Below the pieces are notes generated by a model. That model had not been told where the DNA came from. It did no database searches and saw nothing but the letters and a program-made list of their open reading frames with translations. Positions 1 through 8,983 of a DNA stretch of 64,000 bases are shown in pieces; the stretch's first letter is position 1; every line of letters begins with the position of its first letter. A program made the translations under genes and the position numbers. This DNA is from Harmothoe impar (lineage: Eukaryota; Annelida; Polychaeta; Phyllodocida; Polynoidae), in contig OX381709.1 of the NCBI GenBank assembly GCA_947462335.1, positions 34,738,186-34,802,185 on the forward strand. Reading direction: 5' to 3'.

Positions 1-936
1 TGTTTATCACGAGCTGTAAATAAATCATCTGTGTAATCATATATTGCTTCAGCTGTACTATAACCTTGTCTGAAACCGTACTGTGAGCCGGATAAGAGGT
101 CATTTTCATTTAGAAAAGTGGTGAAATGTTTCTGTATAAGTTTCTCAAGTATTTTGCTGGGGATTGGTAAAATAGATATAGGCCTCCAGTTAGATACATC
201 CTGGAGTTTGCCTGTTTTTGGAAGTGGGGATATTATAGCATTGGTCCAGTTATGCGGCAGAGATGCTGACATTATAGAGAAAGTAAAAATAGGGTGGAAT
301 TGAGCAGAACATATTAACATAGCATCACGTATGACCTTGGCCGAGACCATATCAACTCCCGAAGGTTTTGTGATATCTATTTGCCTAACAAGTTTAGCTA
401 CATCCTCCTCGTCAAACGTGGCAAATGTGTCATCCACCTGTTCTACCAAGTAATCCTCACCAGGATCTATGAAGGGATCAACATGAATATTTTTTGCTGC
501 AAAAAGCTCTTTACCAATATTGCTAAAAAAGTCATTAATATATTCAGCGTTATTCTCTACAGCATTACCGGTAACTTTATCTATGAGCGCTGGAGGCGGA
601 TGAGTTTTTGGGGCTTTGAAGAACGAGTTCATTAAGGCCCAAAATTTACGAGGATTGTTTCTGTATGTATTTAGCTTATCCTGTATATATTTACCTTTAG
701 CTTTGCGCACCATAGGGGTAATGCGACATCTTAGCGCTTTGGCTGCACGGAGATCTTGTATGTTTTTATCTTTAATAAATTTCTGCATAAAACCATTTCT
801 TTCTTTGATTAGTATAAGTGTGTCATCATCCATCCATTGATTTTTGTAATCTCTATATTTAATGGTACGAATAGGAGCTATCTCATCCAGGAATTCTTTT
901 ATAATAGTTAGTACCATATCCCACTTATCATTAATG
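1..936 (-). pseudogene. Reverse transcriptase N-terminal part of element A
   Basis: Minus-strand translation shows typical LINE linker and RT motifs: NNPRKFWALMNSFFKAPKTH near 630, then after a frameshift around 510-540 VRQIDITKPSGVDMV, NWRPISILPIPSKILEKL (about 185-130) and LLSGSQYGFRQGYST (about 100-55). These are RT fingers blocks 1-2a. The catalytic YADD box lies outside the window. At least one frameshift and in-frame stops near 500-530 indicate a pseudogene. Confidence 0.85.
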
Positions 937-1742
937 TTAACGGCCCCAGTTTTGACTCAGAAGATATTCCTGAAAAGACTCTTTGGTATAATTCTTATAA
1001 GATCTACCTTCGTAAGATACTATTTCTTTAGGATAAGGAACCTTTTTCCTACAAGCATAAACCGGTAAATGATCGCTTATCAATATAGGGGCTACATGCT
1101 TAGAGAGTACATATTTGGAATTAGTAAAAATATTATCGATGCAGGTTCCAACATTTCTAACACCTTTTATGTTGGGGCGAGTAATTTCAGAAAAAAGCCA
1201 TTTGAGATTATAGTCTCTGCAAAATTTCTTAAGAGCTTCTGTCTCTTCATCAACGTTTTCTAGAGAGTTCACATTGAAGTCACCCAAGAACCAATTTTCT
1301 CTCTCTCTTCTTAGTATACAGTTTCTTAAGGCATTCTATGAAATTAGCGACCGTAGCTCTAGGGGGTTTGTAAACTGTTATAAATCATGGTCATCATCCT
1401 GTTATTAGGAATATTGATGTTGATGGACAGACATTCAATATTATCAGAAATGTATGAGAATTCTGTATTGACCGTGGAATATTTGTAAATACGATCAGTT
1501 AAGTAGCATATTATACCTCCAGCATGGCTATCTCTGTCCAGTCTATGATAACCTTTCCCAGACCAAGCTATGAGAGCTTCATCAGTGGCTGGAGATAACC
1601 AGGACTCTGTACACGCGATAAAATCCACATTATTTAGAGTCGGCTTAATTTCTATTAATTTTAATTCAATACTTCTACAGTTAAGATGGGCAACAGTAAG
1701 ACCTTTCATCTTAGGTACTTGGAAATCTTTACTATAATCCAT
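937..1742 (-). pseudogene. APE-type endonuclease domain of element A (frameshifted)
   Basis: The ORF at 1742-1359 starts with an ATG and carries the apurinic-endonuclease motifs LTVAHLNCRSI, DFIACTESWL (catalytic Glu) and YHRLDRDSHAGGIICYL. A second frame, 1287-937, carries LGDFNVN, CIDNIFTN and ISDHLPVY (catalytic Asp/His). The two halves lie in different frames, so at least one indel falls between 1287 and 1359. This is the N-terminal part of the EN-RT polyprotein that nicks target DNA. Confidence 0.88.
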
Positions 1743-3272
1743 TTAATAAAAGGATTGTATCAGAATTAACCTGCGCTGAGAGACAGGTTTTCCCTTTTTT
1801 CCCCCTTATTTCCTTACAATTCTTCTTGATGTAGAAAGATGAGAGTATGATACAAATAAAAGTGACAACTGGATACGGTGTATTGATTCCGGGACCCATC
1901 TTAATCCCACCAACTCGCCGTCTCCACGGGGCGAATACGTCCCCGGAGGTTAGTTTCATTAATTGTACCAGTGTGGGGAGCATCAGCAATTCCACAACCA
2001 GGACCTGGACCAAAACGAAAATACATCTAGATTCACTATAATGAAGTGACGAGACTGTGTATGGACGTGCGCTGCCCAATGAAGATCAGCAAAGTGGATA
2101 CGGTAGGATGTGATATATAGGATTGAGGAGCTATCACATTATAATGTAGAGTATCTGGCATTTTGCCAGAGTATATATTTAACAATTAAAAAATAAGTAT
2201 GAAAGAGTAGAGTTAATATTAGAAGGTATATTTGTATATGAATGATAGGTACAGCTATTACATCAATACTTTTGATGGATACTTAACATTGGATGAGAAA
2301 AGTAGATCCATGTATTACGGTATATCACGTATGACAAGAAAAAAAAAGTAGTTTTTGTGCTTCTGGTTAGTGTGTACACTGTGATTACCGGTAATTCATC
2401 AGAATTAATTCTATGACAGGCCTCATCAGGCTTATAGTATTAAAATGCAAGTGCAGCGACAGTAAGCAAAGCAGCCTCAGCAGGCTTGTAGCTGATCGGG
2501 GGAAGCTTGTTGTGATGGCTTGTCGTCACGCTTGTGTGAATCAGCCGTCAGTGGTGCAGAAGGTAATCTTGATAGTATTAGTAGTATCAGTGGTCTTATT
2601 GAGAGCCTCATCAGGCTTACTTTTAACATTTGAGTTGATACGAGGCGTTTTTTTAACATGGGTGACAGCCTCATCAGGCTTTTTGGCTAGCTAAATGCGT
2701 TGATGTATGACATGGAGAAAAGAGCATCCTGCTCCAGTTTGCAGCCTCACCAGGCTTACTGGCCAGTTTCATGCGTTGATAAAAAATATTATTTTTATAA
2801 GAAATAGCCTCTTCAGGCTTTGTTTCATGGTTGCATATAGAGACTGGGCCATGAAGTAAGCAGCCTCGACAGGCTTCCTGTGAGATAGTAGTGGTAGCGG
2901 GGATCTATTTATTTTTGTCAGAATTATCATGCATTGTGGTGCATTGTAGCATAGTAGATTGATTCAGACAGGCCCCTAGGTAACTTAGCCTCAGCAGGCT
3001 ATTTGTGTGAGGAAGAAATTTATATTTTAGCCTCATCAGGCTTGCAGAAGACGATGAAGTTAGGATAAAAGTACGCTGGCCGTGCCTGTGTATGGTGCAG
3101 GGGAGCATATGATAAACACCTGGTTGAAACACAGTAGGTAAGCTATCGGGATTGGTTTGGCTGAACAAAAAAGGTCTAAATTAACACAAAAAGTAACAGA
3201 ACAATATGTACAGTGGTTTATGTAGGAGACCTAATTGCCAGATGTAAGTGCTATCCCGGTGAGGCAGGAGAA
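1743..3272 (-). other. Inter-ORF spacer of element A
   Basis: No convincing coding frame was found between the Ser-rich ORF and the endonuclease ORF (1.5 kb). The left 600 bp is AT-rich and unremarkable. The middle (2419-3043) holds the palindrome array described separately. No TIR or target duplication was found that would mark a separate insertion. Confidence 0.5.
2419..3043. repeat. Array of nine 15-nt palindromes (AGCCTCNNCAGGCTT)
   Basis: Nine copies at 2419, 2473, 2604, 2667, 2743, 2806, 2862, 2987 and 3029. All keep AGCCT/AGGCT arms (the first has a G for the leading A) around a variable 5-nt centre, for example CATC, CAGC, CACC, CTTC or CGAC within the core. Spacing is irregular (42-131 bp) and the sequence between copies is unrelated, so this is not an ordinary tandem repeat. 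Each copy can fold into a small 5-bp hairpin. In the element's sense direction it reads AAGCCTGATGAGGCT. Confidence 0.9.
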
Positions 3273-3938
3273 TTATTGTGTCTCCATGTCGACCTCTAGA
3301 GACTTGATCATTCTATCTAGAAGTCCATGCTCAAGCTCTCTTTCCACATAGCTATTACAGGGCGTGAGTGAGACTTGGACATTTTCTGAAATCTCCACTG
3401 GCAGATATTTAGAAAAATCTGGCTCTGCCGCGCTGTGGTTCACAATCTTCACGTTGTCCTGGGGGGTGAGGAATGTTTTGTTCCAGCTGGGTAGAGAGAT
3501 ATCTCTTACTGTAGCCACATTTGAAGACATATGTATTGTGGAGATAGCCCGTGCTATAATGTCTTCCTGCACTGTTTCCATGCTAGTGGTCTGAGTTGTT
3601 TTTACTGCACTGGGTTTCTTTGGAGTCTGGCATGCCTTGCTTGTGGTGGGTTTCTTTGGTGTTTGGGAGTATCTGCTTGCGGTTTTAGTTTGCTCGTTCC
3701 TCACTCTTTGGACTGCTGTCCCAACTTTCCGACCTTCCCTTACAATGCCATCTGTCACATCTTGTGTCTTTTGAAGGACTAATTTCTTTGAACTGTTTCG
3801 TTGCTGTCTTTTGTATCCTGTATCAGAGTCTTCGCTGGAGGATTCATCAGACGAGGTGTCAGGAATGCTTGTTTCAGACTCGGACTCTGAGGGGGAGCTT
3901 GTGGATGTAGGACCTTCCTCAGTGTCCCGGTCTGACAT
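3273..3938 (-). CDS. Ser-rich ORF of element A, unrecognised
   Basis: This intact 221-codon ORF starts with ATG (MSDRDTEEGP). Residues 1-45 are acidic and Ser/Thr-rich, residues 45-120 are basic with two near-repeats of a Ser/Gln-Thr-Pro-Lys-Lys-Pro motif (SQTPKKP and CQTPKKP), and residues 125-221 look more structured, with SLPSWNKTFLTPQDNVKIVN and a C-terminal EREL...LLDRMIKSLEV helix. I do not recognise the family. It lies between the SGNH-like ORF and the endonuclease ORF in the same orientation, so it is probably a third element gene. It is unusual that it survives uninterrupted in an otherwise decayed copy. Confidence 0.55.
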   Translation of the reverse strand: MSDRDTEEGPTSTSSPSESESETSIPDTSSDESSSEDSDTGYKRQQRNSSKKLVLQKTQDVTDGIVREGRKVGTAVQRVRNEQTKTASRYSQTPKKPTTSKACQTPKKPSAVKTTQTTSMETVQEDIIARAISTIHMSSNVATVRDISLPSWNKTFLTPQDNVKIVNHSAAEPDFSKYLPVEISENVQVSLTPCNSYVERELEHGLLDRMIKSLEVDMETQ

Positions 3939-4182
3939 TGAGTGTTCGGGGGATTTGGGTGACCTGGCATTCCCTCTGTTCCCCTTGGCTGTTGTTATTG
4001 ATCCCGTAGAGGAGACGATTATGGTTTTCCCTATGGGTTGTCTCCAGGTGCCCTGTATACTATAGAGTGGTCAAAAACTGAGCCCGACTGGGAACCCTGT
4101 TCCGAGCCACTCCCACTGTCTTGCTTCCTTCCCCTTTCCATTTCTTGAACTCTGTGAAATTCTTCCTGTTTCAGCTTTAATT

Positions 4183-5064
4183 CTACCCCCTGAGGCATTT
4201 TATTAACTTGTTAGCTACTCTTATTTGTAGAGGCAGACTTGGGAGTACTCCTCCCCTCAGCTGTTGATACCTATAGTTAGATTTACCGATTCTCTTTCTT
4301 TCTTTGTTATCTTTAACCAGTCCCTCCAAATGAGGAATTCCGAAACCTAGATCAAATCCTAAATTAGAAATTTCTATGTTCACTCTTTGTAGGACTTGTT
4401 CCAGGTTCAATTGATCCTGTTGCGTGTAGAATGCGGGGTTCATGTGAGACAGCTGTGCAGAGTATATGGTGCATACCAGGATGACTGCTCTTGGTGAGAT
4501 GTTTCTTGCAGCATCAATTAATTCATATAAATGATTTAAAACAGTCATATTGCATTCCTCTTCACCTTTCTTAAAAAGTGGTTCTCCGTCCATCTCACCT
4601 GTTAAGGTGAAAATGCCTAGCGAGATAATTATGACGTCAAATACTTTACTAGCATATTTCTCGTCTAGAAAAATGTCTATGATGTCGAGTATTTTGGCGT
4701 TGTCTTTGGTAGCAGTATAGAGCTCAAGATCAAGAGTATATTGAATGTGATCAAGTATCTCCTTCGTTACCCTATCATCTCCAAGCAGTAGACAGTTAGT
4801 TGCCTGCATGCCAATATCCAGTACTCCCTCCACAGGGATATCCAATTCCAGCCAGTCGTCCTTTCCTCCCAACTCCATCCTACTAGTTTCTTCTGTATAA
4901 TTTTGTGAATCTGTTTCTGGGGCTCCTGTTGTTGTGTTCCCAGATCTCATCTGATCTTGGCGGTCTTGGTACATGTTGACCTGATCTGCGATCTCTATAC
5001 TCTCTTCTATCTCTATCATGTCTTCTCTCAACACTGCTGTTTCTGTACCTGGAGGATCCAGCAC
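4183..5064 (-). CDS. SGNH/esterase-like ORF of element A
   Basis: 293 codons from ATG. After an acidic N-terminal leader (about 1-75), the region LLLGDDRVTKEI sits where GDSL/SGNH enzymes have block I, and VFDVIIISLGIFTLTG sits where block III (GxND) is expected. A helix-rich section and a C-terminal ...LPSLPLQIRVANKLIKCL complete the fold. The nucleophile Ser and the block III Asn are not conserved, so it looks catalytically dead if the assignment is right. Esterase-like ORF1 domains are known in CR1-type LINEs. The first 61 codons overlap the Arg/Ser-rich tail of the preceding ORF in another frame. Confidence 0.5.
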   Translation of the reverse strand: MLDPPGTETAVLREDMIEIEESIEIADQVNMYQDRQDQMRSGNTTTGAPETDSQNYTEETSRMELGGKDDWLELDIPVEGVLDIGMQATNCLLLGDDRVTKEILDHIQYTLDLELYTATKDNAKILDIIDIFLDEKYASKVFDVIIISLGIFTLTGEMDGEPLFKKGEEECNMTVLNHLYELIDAARNISPRAVILVCTIYSAQLSHMNPAFYTQQDQLNLEQVLQRVNIEISNLGFDLGFGIPHLEGLVKDNKERKRIGKSNYRYQQLRGGVLPSLPLQIRVANKLIKCLRG

Positions 5065-5518
5065 TGTACGTCGAGTTCCTGTATTCAGTCGTGCGCAATG
5101 GTCTGCTGTGGTCTCTATGTCTGTCGCTGTCTCTCCAGTTTAGATCAGTTCCCCTTGAGCTCTGTGTCCTGTGTCTGGAGGAGCCAGTATCTGTGTAGTA
5201 CTCTGCTGCTCTGGTACTGTTGTGATATGAGTTGTATGCTGTGCGCCTGCTATCTTGCCGTCCTCTTTCTGGTATCTCTGGAGTGGAACTTGTCTTGTAC
5301 ACGTTTTCCTCTTCTGTCCTGCTTTTGTTCAGGATGGGGGGTGACGGTTTGGGAGAGATTGGGCTTGCTTGATCCGATTCCAGGTGTCTCAGATGATCCC
5401 TTGCTTTCATCAGAATGTGACCATGTAGGTTGGAGCCTGAAAAACAACCAGAACCATAAGAGTCATGTGTGATGGGCTGACCCCCTCCCCATGTCTTACA
5501 GTAGGTAGCTTCCACCAA
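4883..5518 (-). CDS. C-terminal half of NADAR domain plus Arg/Ser-rich tail (element A ORF1)
   Basis: The N terminus, ELVEATYCKTWGGG followed by SGSNLHGHILMKAR, is the C-terminal half of a NADAR/YbiA-like domain: conserved Glu, the Trp-Gly turn, the Gly-x-Asn loop and the final Leu-Met helix. It continues the preceding frame (5496-6008) after a single +1 shift at about 5520-5530. Residues about 55-211 form a low-complexity tail rich in Arg, Ser, Tyr and Asp (RHDRDRREYRDRRSGQ), typical of RNA-binding disordered regions. The shift could be a mutation or, less likely, programmed. Confidence 0.7.
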   Translation of the reverse strand: MVEATYCKTWGGGQPITHDSYGSGCFSGSNLHGHILMKARDHLRHLESDQASPISPKPSPPILNKSRTEEENVYKTSSTPEIPERGRQDSRRTAYNSYHNSTRAAEYYTDTGSSRHRTQSSRGTDLNWRDSDRHRDHSRPLRTTEYRNSTYSAGSSRYRNSSVERRHDRDRREYRDRRSGQHVPRPPRSDEIWEHNNRSPRNRFTKLYRRN

Positions 5519-6008
5519 TTCCTTGGGAAAGCTGTTTGGCGTAGTTTGGGTGGGTTGTGAATTTACAGATTAGAAGTTTATACATCAGTTTTTCTCTGTA
5601 GGAATGCCACTTCTGTACGTGCACTATAGCGATCCTGCCACTATATTCTTTAATTTTCCAAGATTTACTTTCATGCATAATGTCATATTCCCTGATCCTA
5701 TCTCTGGCAAACCGGGCCTTCATGCAGGCATAGCCTTGTTCAACACTAATGAATGTTACCTGCTCCCCGTCATCGGTTTCATATACGAAGGGAGAGTGGA
5801 AAAAATTGCTCAGGTAAGCTCCTTTTCCTGCGTACAACACAATCTCATCGCTCTCTTTGATACAGACCTTCCCTTCGTCGTCCAGTACAGCTTTGAACAC
5901 TTGTTTTGCGCTTTTACTGGATTCAACACCTAGCTCCAGCAATGTTGGAGTTGGAAGGAGTGAGAGCGGCACGACGACCAGCCCGGTAGAAATACCTAAC
6001 CTCACCAC
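5496..6008 (-). CDS. N-terminal half of NADAR domain (element A ORF1)
   Basis: Contains GAYLSNFFHSPFVYE, FISVEQGYACMKARFA and KLLICKFTTHPNYAKQLSQ, matching the NADAR pattern: LSNF(Y/F), the Glu of the 'vEh' box, and the Lys-Phe helix before the Leu-rich segment. NADAR proteins act on N-glycosidic bonds of ADP-ribose derivatives, and some bacterial members remove ADP-ribose from guanine in nucleic acid. The domain is finished in the next frame (4883-5518). Upstream it overlaps the coiled-coil frame at 5923-6008, so another frameshift lies there. Both halves together cover the whole domain. Confidence 0.75.
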   Translation of the reverse strand: MVRLGISTGLVVVPLSLLPTPTLLELGVESSKSAKQVFKAVLDDEGKVCIKESDEIVLYAGKGAYLSNFFHSPFVYETDDGEQVTFISVEQGYACMKARFARDRIREYDIMHESKSWKIKEYSGRIAIVHVQKWHSYREKLMYKLLICKFTTHPNYAKQLSQGIGGSYLL

Positions 6009-7581
6009 GGTACAGCCCTCGAACGCACCCAGCGTTGCCGCGGAACAATTCTTTGTTTAGAACAGCACCGGTGAAGGTGTGTGAGGACTGGGGGCGTTTC
6101 CCTGCTTTTTTAACTTTGTCTTCAATGTCTCTGTTTTCTGCTGATAACCTTTTAATGTTATCCTCGTGTTTCTTTAGCATGGAGTTGTATCCTTCCATCT
6201 TCTTATTTAGGTCAGCTCTATCCAATAGGGCCTCACCCTGTGCATGATGTAGAGCATCATTATCATATTTCTGCATTAGGGCAGCTTGGCTAGCTAGAAG
6301 ATCTTTCAAAGTATTGGACTCGATTTTCCAGTCATTTTGCTTGCTATTGATGCTTTTAACTGTGTCAGACAGGGCCCTGATTTCAGAAGTGAGGGTGTGA
6401 ATGAGAGAGGCTTTCTCTTCCAGTTCTTTACGTAAGGTAGAGAGGTTGTCCTCATTATCCGTGATTCTTTCCCCAAGGCCCTCAGCTTTCTCTTGTACCA
6501 GTAGTACCACTTTACCTACAGTGCTTGCTAGCTTTGATATTTTTTGATTAGAAATATCGTTGGCTTCAGTAACTTTTACAGCGACTTTTCTAATTTTCTC
6601 GTTTTGTTTTGATTTCCCCTGTTCTAGTAGAGCGACCCTTTCCTTTGTGATAGCTACAGTCTCCTCCAGAGTATGAAGCTTGGCTTTGTTCTGCAGTGCT
6701 AGATTCTTTATCTCATCTATGCTGTCTGAGATTGGTTGAAGTTGGGCCACAATTGTAGTTTTAATAGAGTTGCCTAGGTCCTGAACTGTAGCTGCATTGT
6801 TACTCACTGTTTTTTGTAGCCCATCCATCTTACCAAGGATAAGATCTAGTGAGGACTCAGTCCTTGATCCTACTTCATCTTGGGTTGAGCGGTCTGTAGG
6901 CGCCAGGAAACACTCGTTGTCTGCCTTTAATGAGTTTTTGCTTTGGGGTGCTGTAAAAAGCAGGATTTGTCCATCTTGCTGGGTAGGTGTTGAATTTTGG
7001 GTGCATGGATCACCTGGCCTTTTCAGTATTGATTCTACAGCCGCACTGAGGTCCTGCGTTGTGTCAAGGAGAAGGTGCAAACTGGGAGAGTTAGAGGCCT
7101 TCCTTGGCTTTACAGGGGTGGACTCTATTTGTTCAGAGGTTAAACTCTTAAGGGTTAAATGATCAGTGAAAGCGCGGGCTGTAAGTTGTGCATCATTTTC
7201 CCTTCTTGTAGTGTACCCTGAGCTATTGAGGTCAAATTCATGTGCTGGGTAGTCATATATGGCGGGGATGAGTTGAGGCGAGGTGGCAGCATCATGATGT
7301 GTTTCTGGTTCTACTGTACCCAGTGACTCATAATTGTGGTCATGGGAAACAGCATCATGACTCCCGTTGAAAAGAGTGGACTGCATCAGTTCCCCAGTCC
7401 CAGGTCCTGATGCACTGTTTTGGTTTGGTTGAGCAGGGCTTATTTCATCATCACTTTCTGGCGTTGAGTCCTGAGAACTTATGAACAATGAGTTACCAGA
7501 GTCAGGGTGAAGCATGGGCCCTTGATGTTGTGAGCAGGCATGATGTGCAGTGGGTGCGTCCTCCTCATCGTCTGAGATCAT
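5923..7581 (-). CDS. Disordered and coiled-coil part of ORF1, element A
   Basis: 552 codons. Residues 1-235 are acidic, Ser/Thr/Pro/His-rich and probably disordered. Residues about 240-510 are heptad-rich (LILGKMDGLQKTVSNNAATV, then IDEIKNLALQNKAKLHTLEE and long Glu/Lys/Leu runs), predicting a long coiled coil of the kind that trimerises LINE ORF1 proteins. No zinc knuckle or RRM was seen. The frame then shifts into the NADAR segment at about 5960. Neighbouring frames upstream (7671-9525) look like a continuation of the disordered N terminus. Confidence 0.65.
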   Translation of the reverse strand: MISDDEEDAPTAHHACSQHQGPMLHPDSGNSLFISSQDSTPESDDEISPAQPNQNSASGPGTGELMQSTLFNGSHDAVSHDHNYESLGTVEPETHHDAATSPQLIPAIYDYPAHEFDLNSSGYTTRRENDAQLTARAFTDHLTLKSLTSEQIESTPVKPRKASNSPSLHLLLDTTQDLSAAVESILKRPGDPCTQNSTPTQQDGQILLFTAPQSKNSLKADNECFLAPTDRSTQDEVGSRTESSLDLILGKMDGLQKTVSNNAATVQDLGNSIKTTIVAQLQPISDSIDEIKNLALQNKAKLHTLEETVAITKERVALLEQGKSKQNEKIRKVAVKVTEANDISNQKISKLASTVGKVVLLVQEKAEGLGERITDNEDNLSTLRKELEEKASLIHTLTSEIRALSDTVKSINSKQNDWKIESNTLKDLLASQAALMQKYDNDALHHAQGEALLDRADLNKKMEGYNSMLKKHEDNIKRLSAENRDIEDKVKKAGKRPQSSHTFTGAVLNKELFRGNAGCVRGLYRGEVRYFYRAGRRAALTPSNSNIAGARC

Positions 7582-7670
7582 GATGTGATTCGGTTGGGAT
7601 AAGACTTCTTGTAAAGTATCTTGTATGTTCTGTGTGTCTCTTTGTGCCTTATTTTTAAATGGGCTGAAAC

Positions 7671-8373
7671 CTAGGAAGATAGACTGCTGCCGCTGTCATT
7701 CGCTTTATCCTCTATGTTAGAATCCGTTCTGGTAATTCTACTGGAGTAGGCGCTGTCCTCACTATTCACACTCTTGAAACTATCATTCTCAGAATGTGTC
7801 AGAGAATTCTCATTTGTCTCATCCATTGATTTGGCGGTCACCAGATCAGCCCCTTTTGAACAGGCTAAGGGTTTGGGGATCAAGACATGAGATTCGTCCT
7901 CCACAGGACTCTCTTGACTCATCATGAGAGCAGGCTGAGGGCTGCATAGTATGTTAGTATTTTTGAACATGGGCAGGATGGAGGTGGGCGGGTCCTCACC
8001 AGGACTAGCAACCTTAACGTCCTCACCAGGACGAATAATTTCCGCAGGGCTTCCAATACTATACACATTCCTCATCAGAACTGTCCGTGTGGGTGCCAGT
8101 GGGACAGATTGGAGCGGAGTGGGGGTGGTGAACATGGTGAAGCGATATTGATTCATCAGTTGGGCACCCAGTGTGAAACATACCGGGGGCGCCAGAACTT
8201 TTCATATTTTGTCGAACAATCACCACATTATTAGACAGTGAGGTCAGAGCAACCCCTTTATCCCCACCGTCTGATGTGTGCAGTGATGTCTGTGTTGCCT
8301 CGTCTGCATCACAACGTTGATTTTCGTCACCGGCTCTGTTACAACTGAATGTTAATGAAAGCCGTGTTGCCAA
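7671..8373 (-). pseudogene. ORF1 N-terminal low-complexity region, element A (two frames)
   Basis: Two overlapping minus-strand frames, 8059-8373 and 7671-8156, have Ser/Thr/Asp/Asn-rich composition like the start of the following ORF and lie in line with it. They are best read as one disordered N-terminal region broken by indels. No domain was recognised. The segment 8374-8507 continues the same composition with a stop. Confidence 0.45.
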
Positions 8374-8507
8374 TGCTCAGCTTCCCAATCCCGATGGGGA
8401 CAAGGAAGCTGCTGAAAGGGCCGCACTATCGACCTCACATTCGGTTGTATCATCGAACACGGCCACTGGAATACCGGAAGTCATCGTGCAAACCAAAACA
8501 ACAACAA

Positions 8508-8983
8508 GGTGTCACGGTACAAATAGCCGACAAAATTTCTGGTTATGACCCTATTTTTCTCCTTCAGACGGGCAAAAGGTTGGGTTCTTTTGAGTGTGCA
8601 GTAATGAATGACCCCTTAAATTAAAGCTTAACACATATCTGATTTTTTTATTTGCATCCCGCATAAAAAAGTGTGTTCTGATTTTGCACTAGTTGCCATG
8701 GAAACTGACTTACCCAAACTGGAGAAATTTTACAGGTGCCCAGCGACCTATGACCTTGACCTCTGACCCCTCCAACCACCACCCAGGGTTACCATGGCAA
8801 CAACCAACTTTTTATATTTTTTTTGCCAAGGCCTTTGGGAACAATTTGGGCCGCAGATTATGTTTCTGTGACAAATTTAAGGCCTCCTACCACTGATTAT
8901 ATGCACAGTAGTACCGTTTTTCATTGGCACTATTTACGACTACAACATTCTGGGGGCGAATTTGTACTGTGACACCTTGAATT
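8508..8983. mobile_element. MITE inserted in element A ORF1
   Basis: Inverted termini CAAGGTGTCACGGTACAAAT at the left and ATTTGTACTGTGACACCTTG at the right (one mismatch) bound about 476 bp without coding frames. It interrupts the ORF1 N terminus, with similar low-complexity minus-strand coding on both sides. No clear target-site duplication was found, so the superfamily is unknown. It contains two RFX-like X-boxes and a run of nuclear-receptor-like TGACC half-sites. Confidence 0.6.
8692..8801. promoter_or_regulatory. Two RFX X-box motifs and TGACC half-sites in the MITE
   Basis: GTTGCCATGGAAAC (8692-8705) and GTTACCATGGCAAC (8788-8801) both fit the RFX X-box consensus GTHNYYATRRNAAC. Between them (8749-8769) lie three TGACC-type half-sites spaced 6-7 bp apart. 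Motif matches only; binding is not shown. Confidence 0.45.

Noticed and set aside
2419..3043. Hammerhead ribozymes, because the minus strand reads CTGATGAGG in each palindrome
   Set aside because: The required GAAA segment after stem II and the stem I/III pairing are absent near the copies.
2419..3043. CRISPR-like array
   Set aside because: Repeats are only 15 nt, spacing is irregular (42-131 bp), the genome is eukaryotic and no cas genes are present.
8349..8624. Plus-strand coding exon (NPDGDKEAAERAALSTS) at 8385-8500
   Set aside because: Reads plausibly, but lies antisense to the low-complexity ORF1 N terminus of element A and runs into a MITE, with no splice sites or homology recognised.
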